Source: Beroe ovata
Taxonomy: Eukaryota > Ctenophora > Nuda > Beroida > Beroidae
NCBI GenBank assembly: GCA_946803715.1
Contig: CAMPET010000099.1
Coordinates: 70,804-111,429, forward strand
DNA: 40,626 bases
Direction of reading: 5' to 3'
Shown here in pieces: positions 30,873 to 40,626 of this stretch. The translations under genes and the position numbers were made by a program. The first letter of the stretch is position 1. Each line of letters starts with the position of its first letter. The notes beneath the pieces were generated by a model. That model was not told where the DNA came from, searched no databases, and saw only the letters and a program-made list of their open reading frames with translations.

Positions 30873-32330
30873 TCAGTCTATCATATTTGCACGACGCGCG
30901 CCCAACCACGCATTGAAAATAACCTTAGAATAAAGTATACAACACTTGTTGCTACACCAATATTTCCCTCTCGTTGCTTCAGTTGTTGCTTCCTCATAGC
31001 AACCCTCGTGCAAACAGATCAGTTTCAGGTTGCTCTTCCTATCGCTCGTAGGCACAGCACTCTCTATCTTTCTCAAAGGGGGTGGCGGTGTCGACTCTTT
31101 TATCACTTCATGTTTCAAGGCTTCCGTTTTCTTCGCTATGGGAGGGGGTTCTGACGGCTTCTCTTCTATATCCATAACTGAGGGTAAGTCTAAGTCATCG
31201 CTTCCCTTTTCCGTTTTATAGTGGAGCGGAGTGGATTTAACACTGTCTCCGCTGTGCTTGCTTTTCTTCTTGAACTTGAGTGGTGGAAGGGAGGACGGAA
31301 TGGCTCCATCAAGAGGATTCGATTTCTGTTCGGGAAGTGTCCAGTCAGCGTCTTCCATATCGTAATCCTCGTCTACATCGAAATATTTCCGTTTTATATT
31401 CCGTTTCGGATAATTGTAACCTGAATCGCTCTCCTCCTTATCTTTCGAGGAGGTAACTTCTGACTTGGAGGGGACGGTGTCACTCTTGTCTTCAGTAGGA
31501 GATGAAGTTTTGGAAGTAGGAGATGACTGTTTTGTACTTTTCTTCTCACTCTTGGACAACTGCTCAGGAGTGATGATCCCTTTTTTCAACTTGTATGCGT
31601 CACTGTTACGAATGTAGTGATTCTTCTTCGGTATATCGAGGCTGTCCCAAATACTCTTTACTTCTTTAGCCATCTCTTTCTCAGACATGCCTGGCCTTTT
31701 CTTCATCAGTTCGGGCCTTTTTTCTTCCAGGAATGCTCCGAAACCAGTCTGAGGCTTTTTATCAGACTTATCTGTGCTACTTTTCTTTGAACCCGACTTC
31801 TTCTTCTCAACAGGTGGTGTCTCATTTCGTTCTTCCTTTGAACTACTGATTTTTGAGAGTGGGGCGTCATCTTCAGAGCTCGATCTCTTTGTTTTGGGGG
31901 TTGAAACTTGTTCTGAAGTACTGGGATCAGCTTTTCCCGGCTTGCTACTCAGTTTATCGAACAGATTAGACGGCTGAGACTGTTGACTTGGAGCAGGTGA
32001 TTGTTTAACTGGTGATGCGGGTTTTACCGGAGAAGTGGCTGTCGGAGCGGCACCCGTTGAGAGGGTTTTAGGCGTAGCGGCGTCACTACCCGACGCCTCG
32101 GACTCAGCAGCCGCCTGCGCCACATACTTCTCCACTACTCCGGGCGGCGCCATGACAGTCACGTGGGCTATTGTCTGCTGATTGGGTAATGTCAGGACCT
32201 TGACAGGGCCCGCAAGAGTGGCGCCTGGTGGCAGATTTATCTTCGCCACCTGACCGCCTCCTATGTCAATGGGGATTGCCATAGTCGTTCGCACCATCTG
32301 TGCGTTTCCATTCTCTATGTTCTTAGCCAT
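30873..32330 (-). CDS. TOX4: TOX4-like HMG-box nuclear protein
   Basis: 485-residue protein in one coding exon. Residues 1-75 are a hydrophobic, glycine- and proline-containing segment without a known domain. Residues 76-193 are S/P/K-rich. Residues about 194-256 form an HMG box (GFGAFLEEKRPELMKKRPG, then IWDSLDIPKKNHYIRNSD). A long charged, disordered region follows. The C-terminus (about 436-480) has a cysteine knuckle with C439, C444, C459 and C463, followed by VIFNAWLGAR; this C-x4-C ... W/Y-C-S-N-x-C ... F-x-A-W arrangement is characteristic of TOX4 in the PTW/PP1 phosphatase complex. Basic YPKRNIKRKY at 307-316 is a likely nuclear signal. The ATG lies 3 bases after TCTCATTCCAG, a strong acceptor-like site, so a 5'UTR exon upstream is likely. 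Other HMG-box families are possible but explain the C-terminus less well. Confidence 0.7.
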   Translation of the reverse strand: MAKNIENGNAQMVRTTMAIPIDIGGGQVAKINLPPGATLAGPVKVLTLPNQQTIAHVTVMAPPGVVEKYVAQAAAESEASGSDAATPKTLSTGAAPTATSPVKPASPVKQSPAPSQQSQPSNLFDKLSSKPGKADPSTSEQVSTPKTKRSSSEDDAPLSKISSSKEERNETPPVEKKKSGSKKSSTDKSDKKPQTGFGAFLEEKRPELMKKRPGMSEKEMAKEVKSIWDSLDIPKKNHYIRNSDAYKLKKGIITPEQLSKSEKKSTKQSSPTSKTSSPTEDKSDTVPSKSEVTSSKDKEESDSGYNYPKRNIKRKYFDVDEDYDMEDADWTLPEQKSNPLDGAIPSSLPPLKFKKKSKHSGDSVKSTPLHYKTEKGSDDLDLPSVMDIEEKPSEPPPIAKKTEALKHEVIKESTPPPPLRKIESAVPTSDRKSNLKLICLHEGCYEEATTEATRGKYWCSNKCCILYSKVIFNAWLGARRANMID

Positions 32331-32483
32331 AGCCTGGAATGAGAGCAGTAACTTAAACTTGACTCGTTAATTAACGAAAACTGAAAAGGAATACATATTA
32401 CATAGTCAGTGCGTTGAATTATCGAAAGTCTCGTCAATCTAATCAAGGAATAAGCCAGTCAAAACTCAACAAATCATATCAGA

Positions 32484-32489
32484 TTTATT
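32484..32489 (-). terminator. Candidate poly(A) signal of CCDC12
   Basis: AATAAA on the minus strand about 170 bases after the CCDC12 stop, before the TOX4-like gene begins. Confidence 0.4.
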
Positions 32490-32657
32490 AGCAGAATTTG
32501 TGGATATGACAAATTGAACAACAGTATATGGAACATCAAGTCTGTTGAAAGTAATCACCTCTTGCCTCGAATGACCCAAATGAATTGTTATCGCAACTTC
32601 CTATGATGGCGATTGAAACTGTTTGATCAAATAAAATATGCTGGTTACAAAACAAGA

Positions 32658-33359
32658 TCAGTCACTGTCGTTATCGTCCTCGATAGCGGTTACTCCCGCC
32701 GACAAATTCTGTTCTGATTTCAGCTTTTCTCGTATCATCTCAGCCATTGCCTTCTTTGTGCGTTTGTCAAGCTTCAGAAGCTTCTTTTCGACATCGCGTT
32801 TCAAGTCCCAGTTAGCTTTCCTGCGAACCATAAATCATTACTCTACAAAAGTTACTATGAAGATCAGCCGTAATATCAGCCGTAGCGAAACTTAACAATG
32901 TTGATAATTGAGAAGCATAGTTGAATGAGATTGGCAGATTCATGGTTAAATCAGAGGCTTGACCTGGGTGCTAAAACATTGAGGTCGATATCTGCGGGCT
33001 GATTCTTTGCCTCATTTACAATTTCTGACACTGCATCTTCTATCGATGTGGCAACAGCAGGATCCAACTGAAAACAGAAGATATCAGAGATAATTAAAGC
33101 TCACCAGGAAATGCGAATTTTTGTATTTTGAAACGTAGGACAATTCTGGAAATTTGTCCTCATCTTTGTCAGACAGCAGAACACTCATGCATCTAAAGCC
33201 TAAGCCAGCAAACAAACTCCTTATCTTGAGATAACTAGGCTTACTTACAGTTTTCCCCTGCAGTGATCCATCATGTGGTTTGTAACTTCGGAACTTCAGA
33301 CGTTTCCTACTTGGCTGAGAATCTTCATTAACATTGATGGAGTCGCCAGCAGCTGTCAT
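32658..33359 (-). CDS. CCDC12: CCDC12 ortholog, spliceosome-associated coiled-coil protein, 3 exons
   Basis: Predicted 125-residue protein of the CCDC12 (Cwf18) family, found in the activated spliceosome. Exons on the minus strand: 33359-33249, 33067-32964, 32820-32658. Family blocks: RKRLKFRSYKPHDGSLQGK near the start (family L-R-x-Y-x-P-x-D/E-x-x-L), then DIDLNVLAPRKANWDLKRDV followed by KLLKLDKRTKKAMAEMIREK, the most conserved part, and an acidic C-terminus DDNDSD. Human CCDC12 is 166 residues; the N-terminal coiled coil is short or missing here. The ATG sits 2 bases after a CTCCATTAG acceptor-like site, so an upstream coding exon could supply it, although none is obvious in the 313 bp to DAD1. 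The frame stays open above the ATG back to a TAG. Confidence 0.9.
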
Positions 33360-33672
33360 TTCTAATGGAGAGTATAAAATGATGAGCTACATAGTATTTG
33401 ACCTCTAGGGTTCCTATGATATGTTATATGATATGTTAATTGTTATATATGCATAATCTACTATGTAAACATTGAAACTCATACAAATCTGTTACATCAA
33501 ACACTGATTAAAAGTATGTCAAAAGTATTGTAAGCTTATCAACACTATGATTAATCCAAGTGAAACAACCCAATATGAAACTATGAACATAAAATGCTAA
33601 ATGTGTTATTGTGTTTCTTTGCCTGTTCCATCAAGGAACAATCACTGTGATCATTGAATCTGCCCCAGCTGT

Positions 33673-34276
33673 TTATCCAATAAAGTTCAACACTACAAGG
33701 TGAAGAACACAGTGAGCAAATACAAAGTCTGCAAATGCTCTCTCAACAGATATATCCTTGAAGACGTTTACATTTGCTGGGTTTGTTTGAATTCGTAGAC
33801 AAACTGAAATAGAACAATCATGAGTTGTCATGATAATAGCAAATAGGGTTGATGAATTGAGTTATGAGTAGTTACCAAATCGTAACAAAAAGTGCAATGT
33901 TCATGTGAATGTAAGAGGACAAACCTCCTAGGATAAAACTTGCAACTGTACTGATAAATCCAGAAAGGAAGGCATTGAAAGGGAATGTACCAACCAAGCA
34001 ACAGTATACAAACTGGAAAATTCCAGTGAACATTATGTATCTGAAAATGGTGATTTTAGTTTTAATATCATGAATAGATGTCTCAAAAGAATATTTCGCT
34101 CCTTAAATAAATCGTTTTGATATCAGAAGGTGTATCATTAATCATTATCCATACTCTTTCTCTCACCCTAGATAAGCATCGATAAGCTTTAACTTCTGAG
34201 GAGTTTTGGCACTGTATTCATTGAAAAGTCTGACCAGGACTTCAGTCATGGTTGGATTATTATTAGCAGATACCAT
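33673..34276 (-). CDS. DAD1: DAD1, oligosaccharyltransferase subunit, 3 exons
   Basis: 118-residue integral ER membrane subunit of oligosaccharyltransferase, needed for N-glycosylation (human 113 residues). Minus-strand exons: 34276-34167, 34040-33925, 33803-33673, in frame. Recognisable blocks in order: [20 protein letters not shown], then [35 protein letters not shown] and the C-terminal [11 protein letters not shown] plus [10 protein letters not shown]. Three hydrophobic helices are evident. The start chosen, MVSANNNP, is the first ATG and lies 3 bases after AATCTCAG; a second ATG nine codons on (MTEVLVR) is possible. The stop is 313 bp before the CCDC12 start on the same strand. Confidence 0.95.
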
Positions 34277-35029
34277 CTTCTGAGATTAAGTTTCCTGTTA
34301 ATTTTGAAGTCTACTTCACAAAAAGATATATTTGAAGAGGTAAGATATATTTGAAATCTTGGAATTAGTGTTTCGTGGCACACCTGGGTGTAATAGAAGT
34401 TGTGCCACAATAAAATATAAACTTATTACTATTATCATTATATTGATGGTAAGCACTAATGTTGATTCATTCAAAGATCTCCTGAAAGCAATCCTATTCA
34501 GTCTTTCTACATCAGACACAATGAAACTGATAAAACAAATTTTCAGCCATGGGGCTTTCATAATGCGCAAGAGACAATTTTTCTTTTTGAATTTGTCACT
34601 AGTTTTGTAAGATTCCTGACCAATAAGGTTTTATGAAAGGCACTAGAGTTTTGTTAGACTGGAAGGTTTCCTTTCTGGCTCAACACTGCTGAGAATAACT
34701 TTTTTCAAAGAATATGGCAGATGTTATAACTCAAAACATTGTATTAAGCAACACAATTCACAACAGAGTAAAGCAAGAGGACAGACAAACCTGGTCTTGC
34801 CAGATTTCACCTTGGCATAAACTCAAGGAACTGTACAGTGTACAACATGTGTACCCTATTCATTCTACTCTATTTATAAAATGCTAGATCATGCACAGTT
34901 CACGCAAGGTTCTAGGAGACAGTTTGTGTCTCATCAAATAAATTTGTCTGAGAATAAGTGCGAGTCATGGGCGCAAAACGAATTTTTTGACGTTACTAGA
35001 ACGCTGGTGCAAGCTGCATAACGCAAATG

Positions 35030-35820
35030 AAATTCTCGACGGGGTCCATCATCAATCAACAAAACAGCGTCTATATATTCTGTTCATGTTTCTCGTGCGT
35101 GGGAAACGGATCGTGTTAGCGCGCGCAACGTTATGACAGGGTGTGCACATTTTTATTTGTTTCGCGATGCTGGACCGCTGATGCAAGCAGCACCGAGAAT
35201 AATTTTGCGCCGCGCGCGCAAAACGAAATTCTCGACAGGGTCTACATATTCCCGCGCAACGTGACCCAAATTGTCAAATACTTATACTTCGCGCGCGCAA
35301 TGTCAAACGCACGTGCACAGTCTATCATCGATCGCGACAAATTCCTATACACGGTTTTGCGCCTTTTTTGCGTTCCTTGTTATGTGACTTAAATTAAGCT
35401 CATTTGTTGTCGATCGATGATAGACCCTGTCGAGAATTTCGTTTTGCGCGCGCGCGCCGCGGCGCAAACTTATTCTCGCAAACTTATTCTCGCAAACTTA
35501 TTCTCGCAAACTTATTCTCGGCGCAAACTTATTCTCGGCGCAAACTTATTGATCTCAGTTGCTGAAGCAAGCCGCTTCGCGGCTTGCATCAGCGGTCTAG
35601 CATCGCCAGACAAGCTCATTTGCCGGATGTTATCTGTCCACTGTTTCTTGCGCGCGGCGCGGCGCGCGCAAGAAACAGTGGACAGATAACATCCGGCAAA
35701 AGCTCATATATGAGTTTTTTGTCGATCGATGATAGACCCTGTCGAGAATTTCGTTTAATGCGGCTGACGCAAGCCGCTTCGCGGCTTGCATCAGCGGTCT
35801 AGCATCGCCAGACAAGAGTT
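35030..35820. repeat. Foldback/dispersed repeat cluster rich in alternating CG
   Basis: Several mosaic units recur: GATCGATGATAGACCCTGTC followed by GAGAATTTCGTTT (about 35411 and 35722), GCAAACTTATTCTC in tandem about six times (35464-35550), and a 54-bp direct repeat at 35561-35614 and 35763-35816 that itself contains the palindrome AAGCCGCTTCGCGGCTT. Partial copies lie at about 35035, 35227 and 35320. The cluster looks like a non-autonomous foldback transposon family. Confidence 0.7.
35619..35700. repeat. 82-bp near-perfect hairpin
   Basis: Left arm 35619-35659 and right arm 35660-35700 are reverse complements with one mismatch (35657/35662) and no loop. The outer part begins TTTGCCGGATGTTATC and the centre is alternating CG. 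The outer 22 bases recur at 861-882. Confidence 0.9.
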
Positions 35821-36087
35821 TTTTGAGTTCCTGGTTCGGCCCTTTGACCTTAACCCTAACTCACGGCCTGGCCAGATGCTTCCAATTCCAACTTTGACCC
35901 AAACCCTGACCCGAGGGTTTAAAAGTAAAACGCGATTATTGATTAAGTGGAATTAAAATGTCTGGTCACGTGACCAAATCAGTTTTTCGCCAATAACTCG
36001 CAAGAAAAGCATTTACCCTACATCACATGGGGTGATTTGGAATCACTATCAGCGCCTAAAAATGCGTCGATTCATGATTCACGTCTG

Positions 36088-36495
36088 TTTTACCGAAAAA
36101 AGACAAAAATAAGAACTTTCAAATTCAAAAAATTAGGGCGACGAGTTTCATGTCAGTACGAATGCGCTTGCGGAGCATTTTGCCGGATGTATTAAAAATT
36201 GTACTATTTGTACATTCTATATTTGTAGATTTGAATAAATTGTCAACTGTATATTTTGTATTCAGTGGTGCANGCGGATTCAAACGAGGCAGAATAGCAC
36301 GAGCCTTTTTGCATTGGTTTCTGAGTTTGTTTTACCGAAAAAAAGACAAAAATAAGAACTTTCAAAAAATTAGGGCGACGAGTTTCAGTACGAATGCGCT
36401 TGCGGAGCATTTTGCCGGATGTATTAAAAATTGTACTATTTGTCCATTCTATATTTGTAGATTTGAATAAATTGTCAACTGTATATTTTGTATTT
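36088..36495. repeat. Direct duplication of about 170 bp
   Basis: 36088-36262 and 36328-36495 align from TTTTACCGAAAAAAG to CAACTGTATATTTTG with few changes and two short indels (one copy lacks TTCAAATTC, the other TGTC). Both include TTTTGCCGGATGTATT, which shares TTGCCGGATGT with the foldback hairpin. An N lies between them at 36273. Confidence 0.85.
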
Positions 36496-38031
36496 GTAAT
36501 TGTATAAATGTAATGCCTGTGTACATGGGCAGTGTAGATTGTACAATGTACAATGTACATTGAATCACACAATACATAGCCCTTGGGCAACGTATAATGC
36601 GTCAGAAAATGAAATACAATGTACAATACAATGTATAATTAAAATACAATATTCATATACAATGTATCATATCAGAAATTGAATAATTATAAAAATGAAC
36701 AATGCAATGAACTATGAATGCTGAATGCACAATGGTACTGGTAGCGACTCATTACAGCAGACATGATCACTGTAACATGATATACACGTGCGAATATCAT
36801 TTGCGAATATCATTTGCACTTCTTCATTTTATGATTCGCGTCATTCCTCATCCTCAATCCTGTCACCTGATCATTTGTATGGGGTCTTCTTACGCGCGTT
36901 GATGTTTGTCATTGTGTAGGAGGATATCGCGGTTGTGCGTTGATTATGTGTTCTCGCATTAGCTTACCCACTCGTTATGTTTCAGCTATTACTGAACCTA
37001 CCTAGCTAGTAGCTACACGACGTTTTCATTCCTGCAGTTGTCCTTGAGTTTCCTTCACGTAGTGTTATAGGAGCCTTCCTACTTTCTTACTTAATAGTTT
37101 ATCTGCTATATCTTATCCACACTGAGTAAAATAGGTAAAATAGTTTTCTACCCTGCATCCATGTTAATGTTTTACCTACAGCTTCTCAAGCTTGAGAACC
37201 TAAATTTTGAAATTCCAATCGTATATGATTTACAGTGTAGCTCGGTGAGTAACGTTACATCTAGCTGCATAATTATCACGAGCATTCTTGACTCTTTTAT
37301 CACTTGGGATCTCCGCGTTGATCAGCCGTTTCCTATCTATTTGTCAAGCAAATGTCTGCAAATGTCGAGCAAATGTCCAGAGACGCCCCCTTTCTTTTCG
37401 CTCGTTCGCACGGTTTTGCTGGTTTCTGAAAGTGAAACTCAAATAAACCAAACAGCCACTGTGATTTGACTCCTGCAAACAGTCAAATAGTCATTTGAGT
37501 TTGACTTCAGTATGCGAGTCCGTCCTTATTTCGTCTGCTGTTTACACGAACTAATTTCGCGGTAAAACCTTATAAATCGACTGATTCCGCCTATTTTAGC
37601 ACCTATATGGAACTGTATTGTCCATTTGAACAATGTACGTTGATCCGGGTAATAGATTATGTCAATTGCTTACCATGCCTATGTTAGGTAAGGTTGGGAC
37701 TGTAAACACATCGGACTGTCTAGAGACCCTCCATAGTCCAAATTGGTATGTTAACGTATAATATAGATGGATGAGTATAGTAGTCGATGAGTAGTAGTCG
37801 ATGAGTAGTAGTAGTCGATGAGTAGTAGTAGTCGATATCTCATTATAACTTTATTATTAACTTGTCAGTTGTATTTCAGTCATTGCTGAAAATTTTCAAA
37901 ATTTCTATGATCGAGGTCAATCAATATCATTGACCTTGATGTTTATATGATAGGTACTGACTATTATTATAGTGAGGTCTCACGTTCACTCGGACTCTCT
38001 GTGTTAAGCGAGGTCTGTCTAAGCTTCACAA

Positions 38032-38780
38032 CCAGAATTCCTTTCTATCATCCATTGTCCACTCTATTTACCAGGGCTGTCTGTCGTCGACTGTGTTTGA
38101 GGGCAGTAAATCCGTGAACTTGAGCATTGAGAGAAAATTCGTAGTTTTGAATTGGCTTTGCTCGATCGCACAGACATAGACAAGTAGGTACAAGCACAGA
38201 CAAGAACATACCGAGACAGCCACACAGACACACGTCACACATACAAACAAAGACAGAGCATGACTATAGTAACATTTTTCCCAAAACCAAATATTATTTG
38301 GTTGTTTCTGTTCGCGGCATCTGGCGTTCTTTATTCTAAACTCTATGATATGAAAAAGAACGCGGCATGTACGACAGACTGCCGCCACATCACTAGAAAA
38401 AGCTTTAGTGTTTCTACCGTGAGGTGGCGGCAGTCTGTCGTACATGCCGCGTTCTTTTTCATATCATAGAGTTTAGAATAAAGAACGCCAGATGCCGCGA
38501 ACAGAAACAACCAAATAATATTTGGTTTTGGGAAAAATGTTACTATAGTCATGCTCTGTCTTTGTTTGTATGTGTGACGTGTGTCTGTGTGGCTGTCTCG
38601 GTATGTTCTTGTCTGTGCTTGTACCTACTTGTCTATGTCTGTGCGATCGAGCAAAGCCAATTCAAAACTACGAATTTTCTCTCAATGCTCAAGTTCACGG
38701 ATTTACTGCCCTCAAACACAGTCGACGACAGACAGCCCTGGTAAATAGAGTGGACAATGGATGATAGAAAGGAATTCTGG
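38032..38780. repeat. 749-bp near-perfect palindrome
   Basis: Arm 38032-38388 and arm 38424-38780 are reverse complements around a 35-base centre (38389-38423). Every part I compared matches: both ends, the arm junctions, and mirrored open frames at positions summing to 76812, which encode the same peptides. An N stands directly after the right arm at 38781. The arms contain CA-rich stretches but no recognisable gene or transposase. Confidence 0.92.
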
Positions 38781-40349
38781 NTTTTTCCTAGTTCAAGTTA
38801 CTCCTCGCACATTTTAGGTAGCACATATTTTGAGTTATTTCAAAGAATGTGATGTGTTTTTGTTTTTTCTAACACAAACTTCTTTCTAACTACAACCTTC
38901 TTTCTAACTCCGACTTTCTTTCTAACTCCGACTTTCTTTCTAATTCGGACGCTTGTATGGGCGTTGCCCAACTCTCTGATGGAGCTGGACCTGCTTTATG
39001 ATGCTATTCTCCGTGATATGGCGTGGTTTGTGAGTGTTATTGGCTGCGTTTTTCCAACTTCACGTTGACATGGCGTGGTGTGTACTTGGGTGGATTCTAC
39101 AAATGGCGCAAATCCAATTTTCATATATTTCTCACTGTACTTACCGCACTTTTGCAGCGTATTCTTTACTCTTTCCCTTCTCTGCCATGCGGATGTATAA
39201 AAACATTATGATAGGTACTTGCTAGATTTTACTACTCTTTAGTCTTTACCTAACGGAATAATTCTCCCCGAATTTTCAATTTCCCCTTCTCACGTGTTTA
39301 GGACTGTAATATTTTGGATCCAATAAAAGAATAAAATGTCCTCATTGCCGAAATTGTTTCAGTTGTAGATACCTCATTTTATATCGCCACCTGGATGCTA
39401 ATTAAGTACGCTATCCAGACGCATATATAGCCCCAATATGATCTAGACTTCATAGTTGCTGTCTGCTGTTCAACCAAAATCAATAAATAGTAGTGGGAAT
39501 CAAGTAATAATGGGAATCAATTAAGAGTGGGAAGGAATAGTGATTAGTGAACCTAAATGTATCGACAACAACTTCATATTGGTGGTACGGGGCGTCATCA
39601 GTCCTATAGTCTGTTTGTGACGATTCAGTGTCGTATTTTCTTCCCCTTTTCCCCTTGCCCTTTGTGCTTTGGATCTTCGGTCAAGTGTCTGCCCATCCTT
39701 AATATCGCACCCAATCCACCAGAACACTTCAATAACCATTATAAACCTGACACAACGTGTCAACTGGTAACATGTGTCTCAGATACGCGCACGATCCCGG
39801 TGATTTCAGCCACTGATTACCCCACCATCTGGTTGTCCAAATTGGCACGTGCTAGTTTGTGGCGTTGTCATTGCAACGATCATAACATGTGACTGATCAT
39901 GATGATGCGGCAACCCACTATCTCAAGAGTATGATGGGTAGTTTATGTGATCAGGTTCACTGGGCAAGACCCACACTTTCTCACGTATCACCCTGATGAT
40001 GATAAGATGTGTAGCATGCTCTAGATATACGCTATGATCAATTAGCTAAACTCTGTGATATATGCCTACTGTCACGTGGTCGAATCTTAGCGGCCAGTAA
40101 TTAGACGAAAACAATAGCTGGACAGATTGTAGTGGGTAATATAGTGGGTGAGAGGGTCCGTGCTATAGGTAAAGCAAGTAGGTACCTCGTAATCAGAAGT
40201 TCAAACGTAGATAAGCGTAATATCTTCACTCTGTGTTGAGCGTTGACTAATTCAAGTTTACTGTCCTCACTGAGAAATACTCAGGTTTTCACTCACATTG
40301 GAGTCTGCTTGTTTTCTCTTACAGGTGACTGGGAGGAGGTTTATAATCA

Positions 40350-40390
40350 GGGGGTTTAATTGTCTCACCTGGTGAGACAATTAAACCCCC
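40350..40390. repeat. 41-bp perfect hairpin
   Basis: GGGGGTTTAATTGTCTCACC (40350-40369), one T, then its exact reverse complement (40371-40390). The core resembles head-to-head termini of an element. It is not followed by a T run and no gene ends nearby. Confidence 0.9.
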
Positions 40391-40590
40391 TTTCTTACCA
40401 CTCATGTGTATTGTACCTGTAGCATGGGTAGTGGGTACCGCGCTATGCAGATAATCTCCATCACAATGTACTATCATACTTGGGATTCTGTGAGATACGT
40501 GAGTTAAACAGTGGGATATCAGATGGGAAATCCTTTGTTCCTCCTTTAACTCTTCTTCTTCTCGTGTTGCTACTGCAGTTTAGAGAGAAC

Positions 40591-40626
40591 ACACACACAA
40601 ATTCACACACACACACGCACACACAC
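40591..40626. repeat. Terminal AC microsatellite
   Basis: Mostly AC dinucleotides with single interruptions, running to the last base, so the tract is truncated by the window edge. Confidence 0.9.

Larger units (their letters stand above)
34277..38031. other. Repeat-dominated non-coding region
   Basis: No gene recognised in 3.7 kb. AT-rich sequence to about 34930 gives way to alternating CG blocks, foldback repeats (about 34990-35820), a direct duplication (36088-36495) and TACAATGTA-rich simple sequence (about 36537-36665). A short tandem of GTAGTAGTCGATGA units lies at about 37770-37836. Open frames are short and follow repeats. An N is at 36273. Confidence 0.55.
38782..40626. other. Right flank without a recognised gene
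   Basis: Short tandem CTTTCTAACTCCGA units lie at about 38878-38943. Open frames near 39023-39225 and 39557-39892 have no domain. A perfect 41-bp hairpin lies at 40350-40390. The window ends in an AC microsatellite (about 40591-40626). Confidence 0.55.

Noticed and set aside
38048-38764. Paired cysteine-rich open frames on both strands
   Set aside because: They are mirror images made by the palindrome, run through CA-rich sequence, and match no family.
39557-39892. 111-codon frame in the right flank
   Set aside because: It has no ATG context, domain or splice signals, and its composition is that of non-coding sequence.
40350-40390. Rho-independent terminator
   Set aside because: There is no T run and no bacterial gene; the surrounding genome is eukaryotic.

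Overview
The window is nuclear DNA from an animal, most likely an early-branching marine invertebrate such as a sponge; lineage is an inference. All genes use the standard code, short GT-AG introns (mostly 80-400 bp) and eukaryote-only families: cystinosin, the OST subunit DAD1, PICOT/GLRX3, TSSC4, CCDC12, a TOX-type HMG-box protein, a group A bHLH factor and a rhodopsin-like GPCR. I rebuilt the spliced genes by hand; every exon chain given closes in frame.

Layout: 1-2.3 kb is repeat-bearing non-coding DNA. From 2.3 to 20.7 kb six genes run head to tail on the + strand with gaps of only about 200-480 bp: a GNL3/nucleostemin-type GTPase, a beta-1,3-galactosyltransferase, GLRX3, TSSC4, cystinosin and a long proline-rich coiled-coil protein (weakly GPS2-like). 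An intronless bHLH gene sits inside an intron of the last one. From 20.7 to 23.8 kb is repeat-rich spacer. At 23.8-25.9 kb lies the most notable gene: one open frame joining an isocyanide synthase (DIT1/PvcA family) to a TauD-type Fe(II)/2-oxoglutarate oxygenase. A single-exon GPCR follows at 28.9-30.1 kb. From 34.3 back to 30.9 kb three minus-strand genes are closely packed: DAD1, CCDC12 and a TOX4-like gene. From 34.6 kb to the end I see no gene, only repeats: a foldback family, a 178-bp-class direct duplication, a 749-bp near-perfect palindrome and a 41-bp hairpin. The window ends in an AC microsatellite.

Most genes are housekeeping (nucleolar GTPase, Fe-S trafficking, U5 snRNP assembly, lysosomal cystine export, N-glycosylation, splicing) and do not form one pathway. 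The isocyanide synthase-oxygenase is the outlier: this chemistry is known from bacteria and fungi, and an animal-encoded version would bear on the isonitrile natural products found in sponges. A second structural theme is a 3' splice-acceptor-like AG a few bases before most start codons, which suggests 5'UTR introns or spliced-leader trans-splicing. Three single N bases (11292, 36273, 38781) mark assembly uncertainty.
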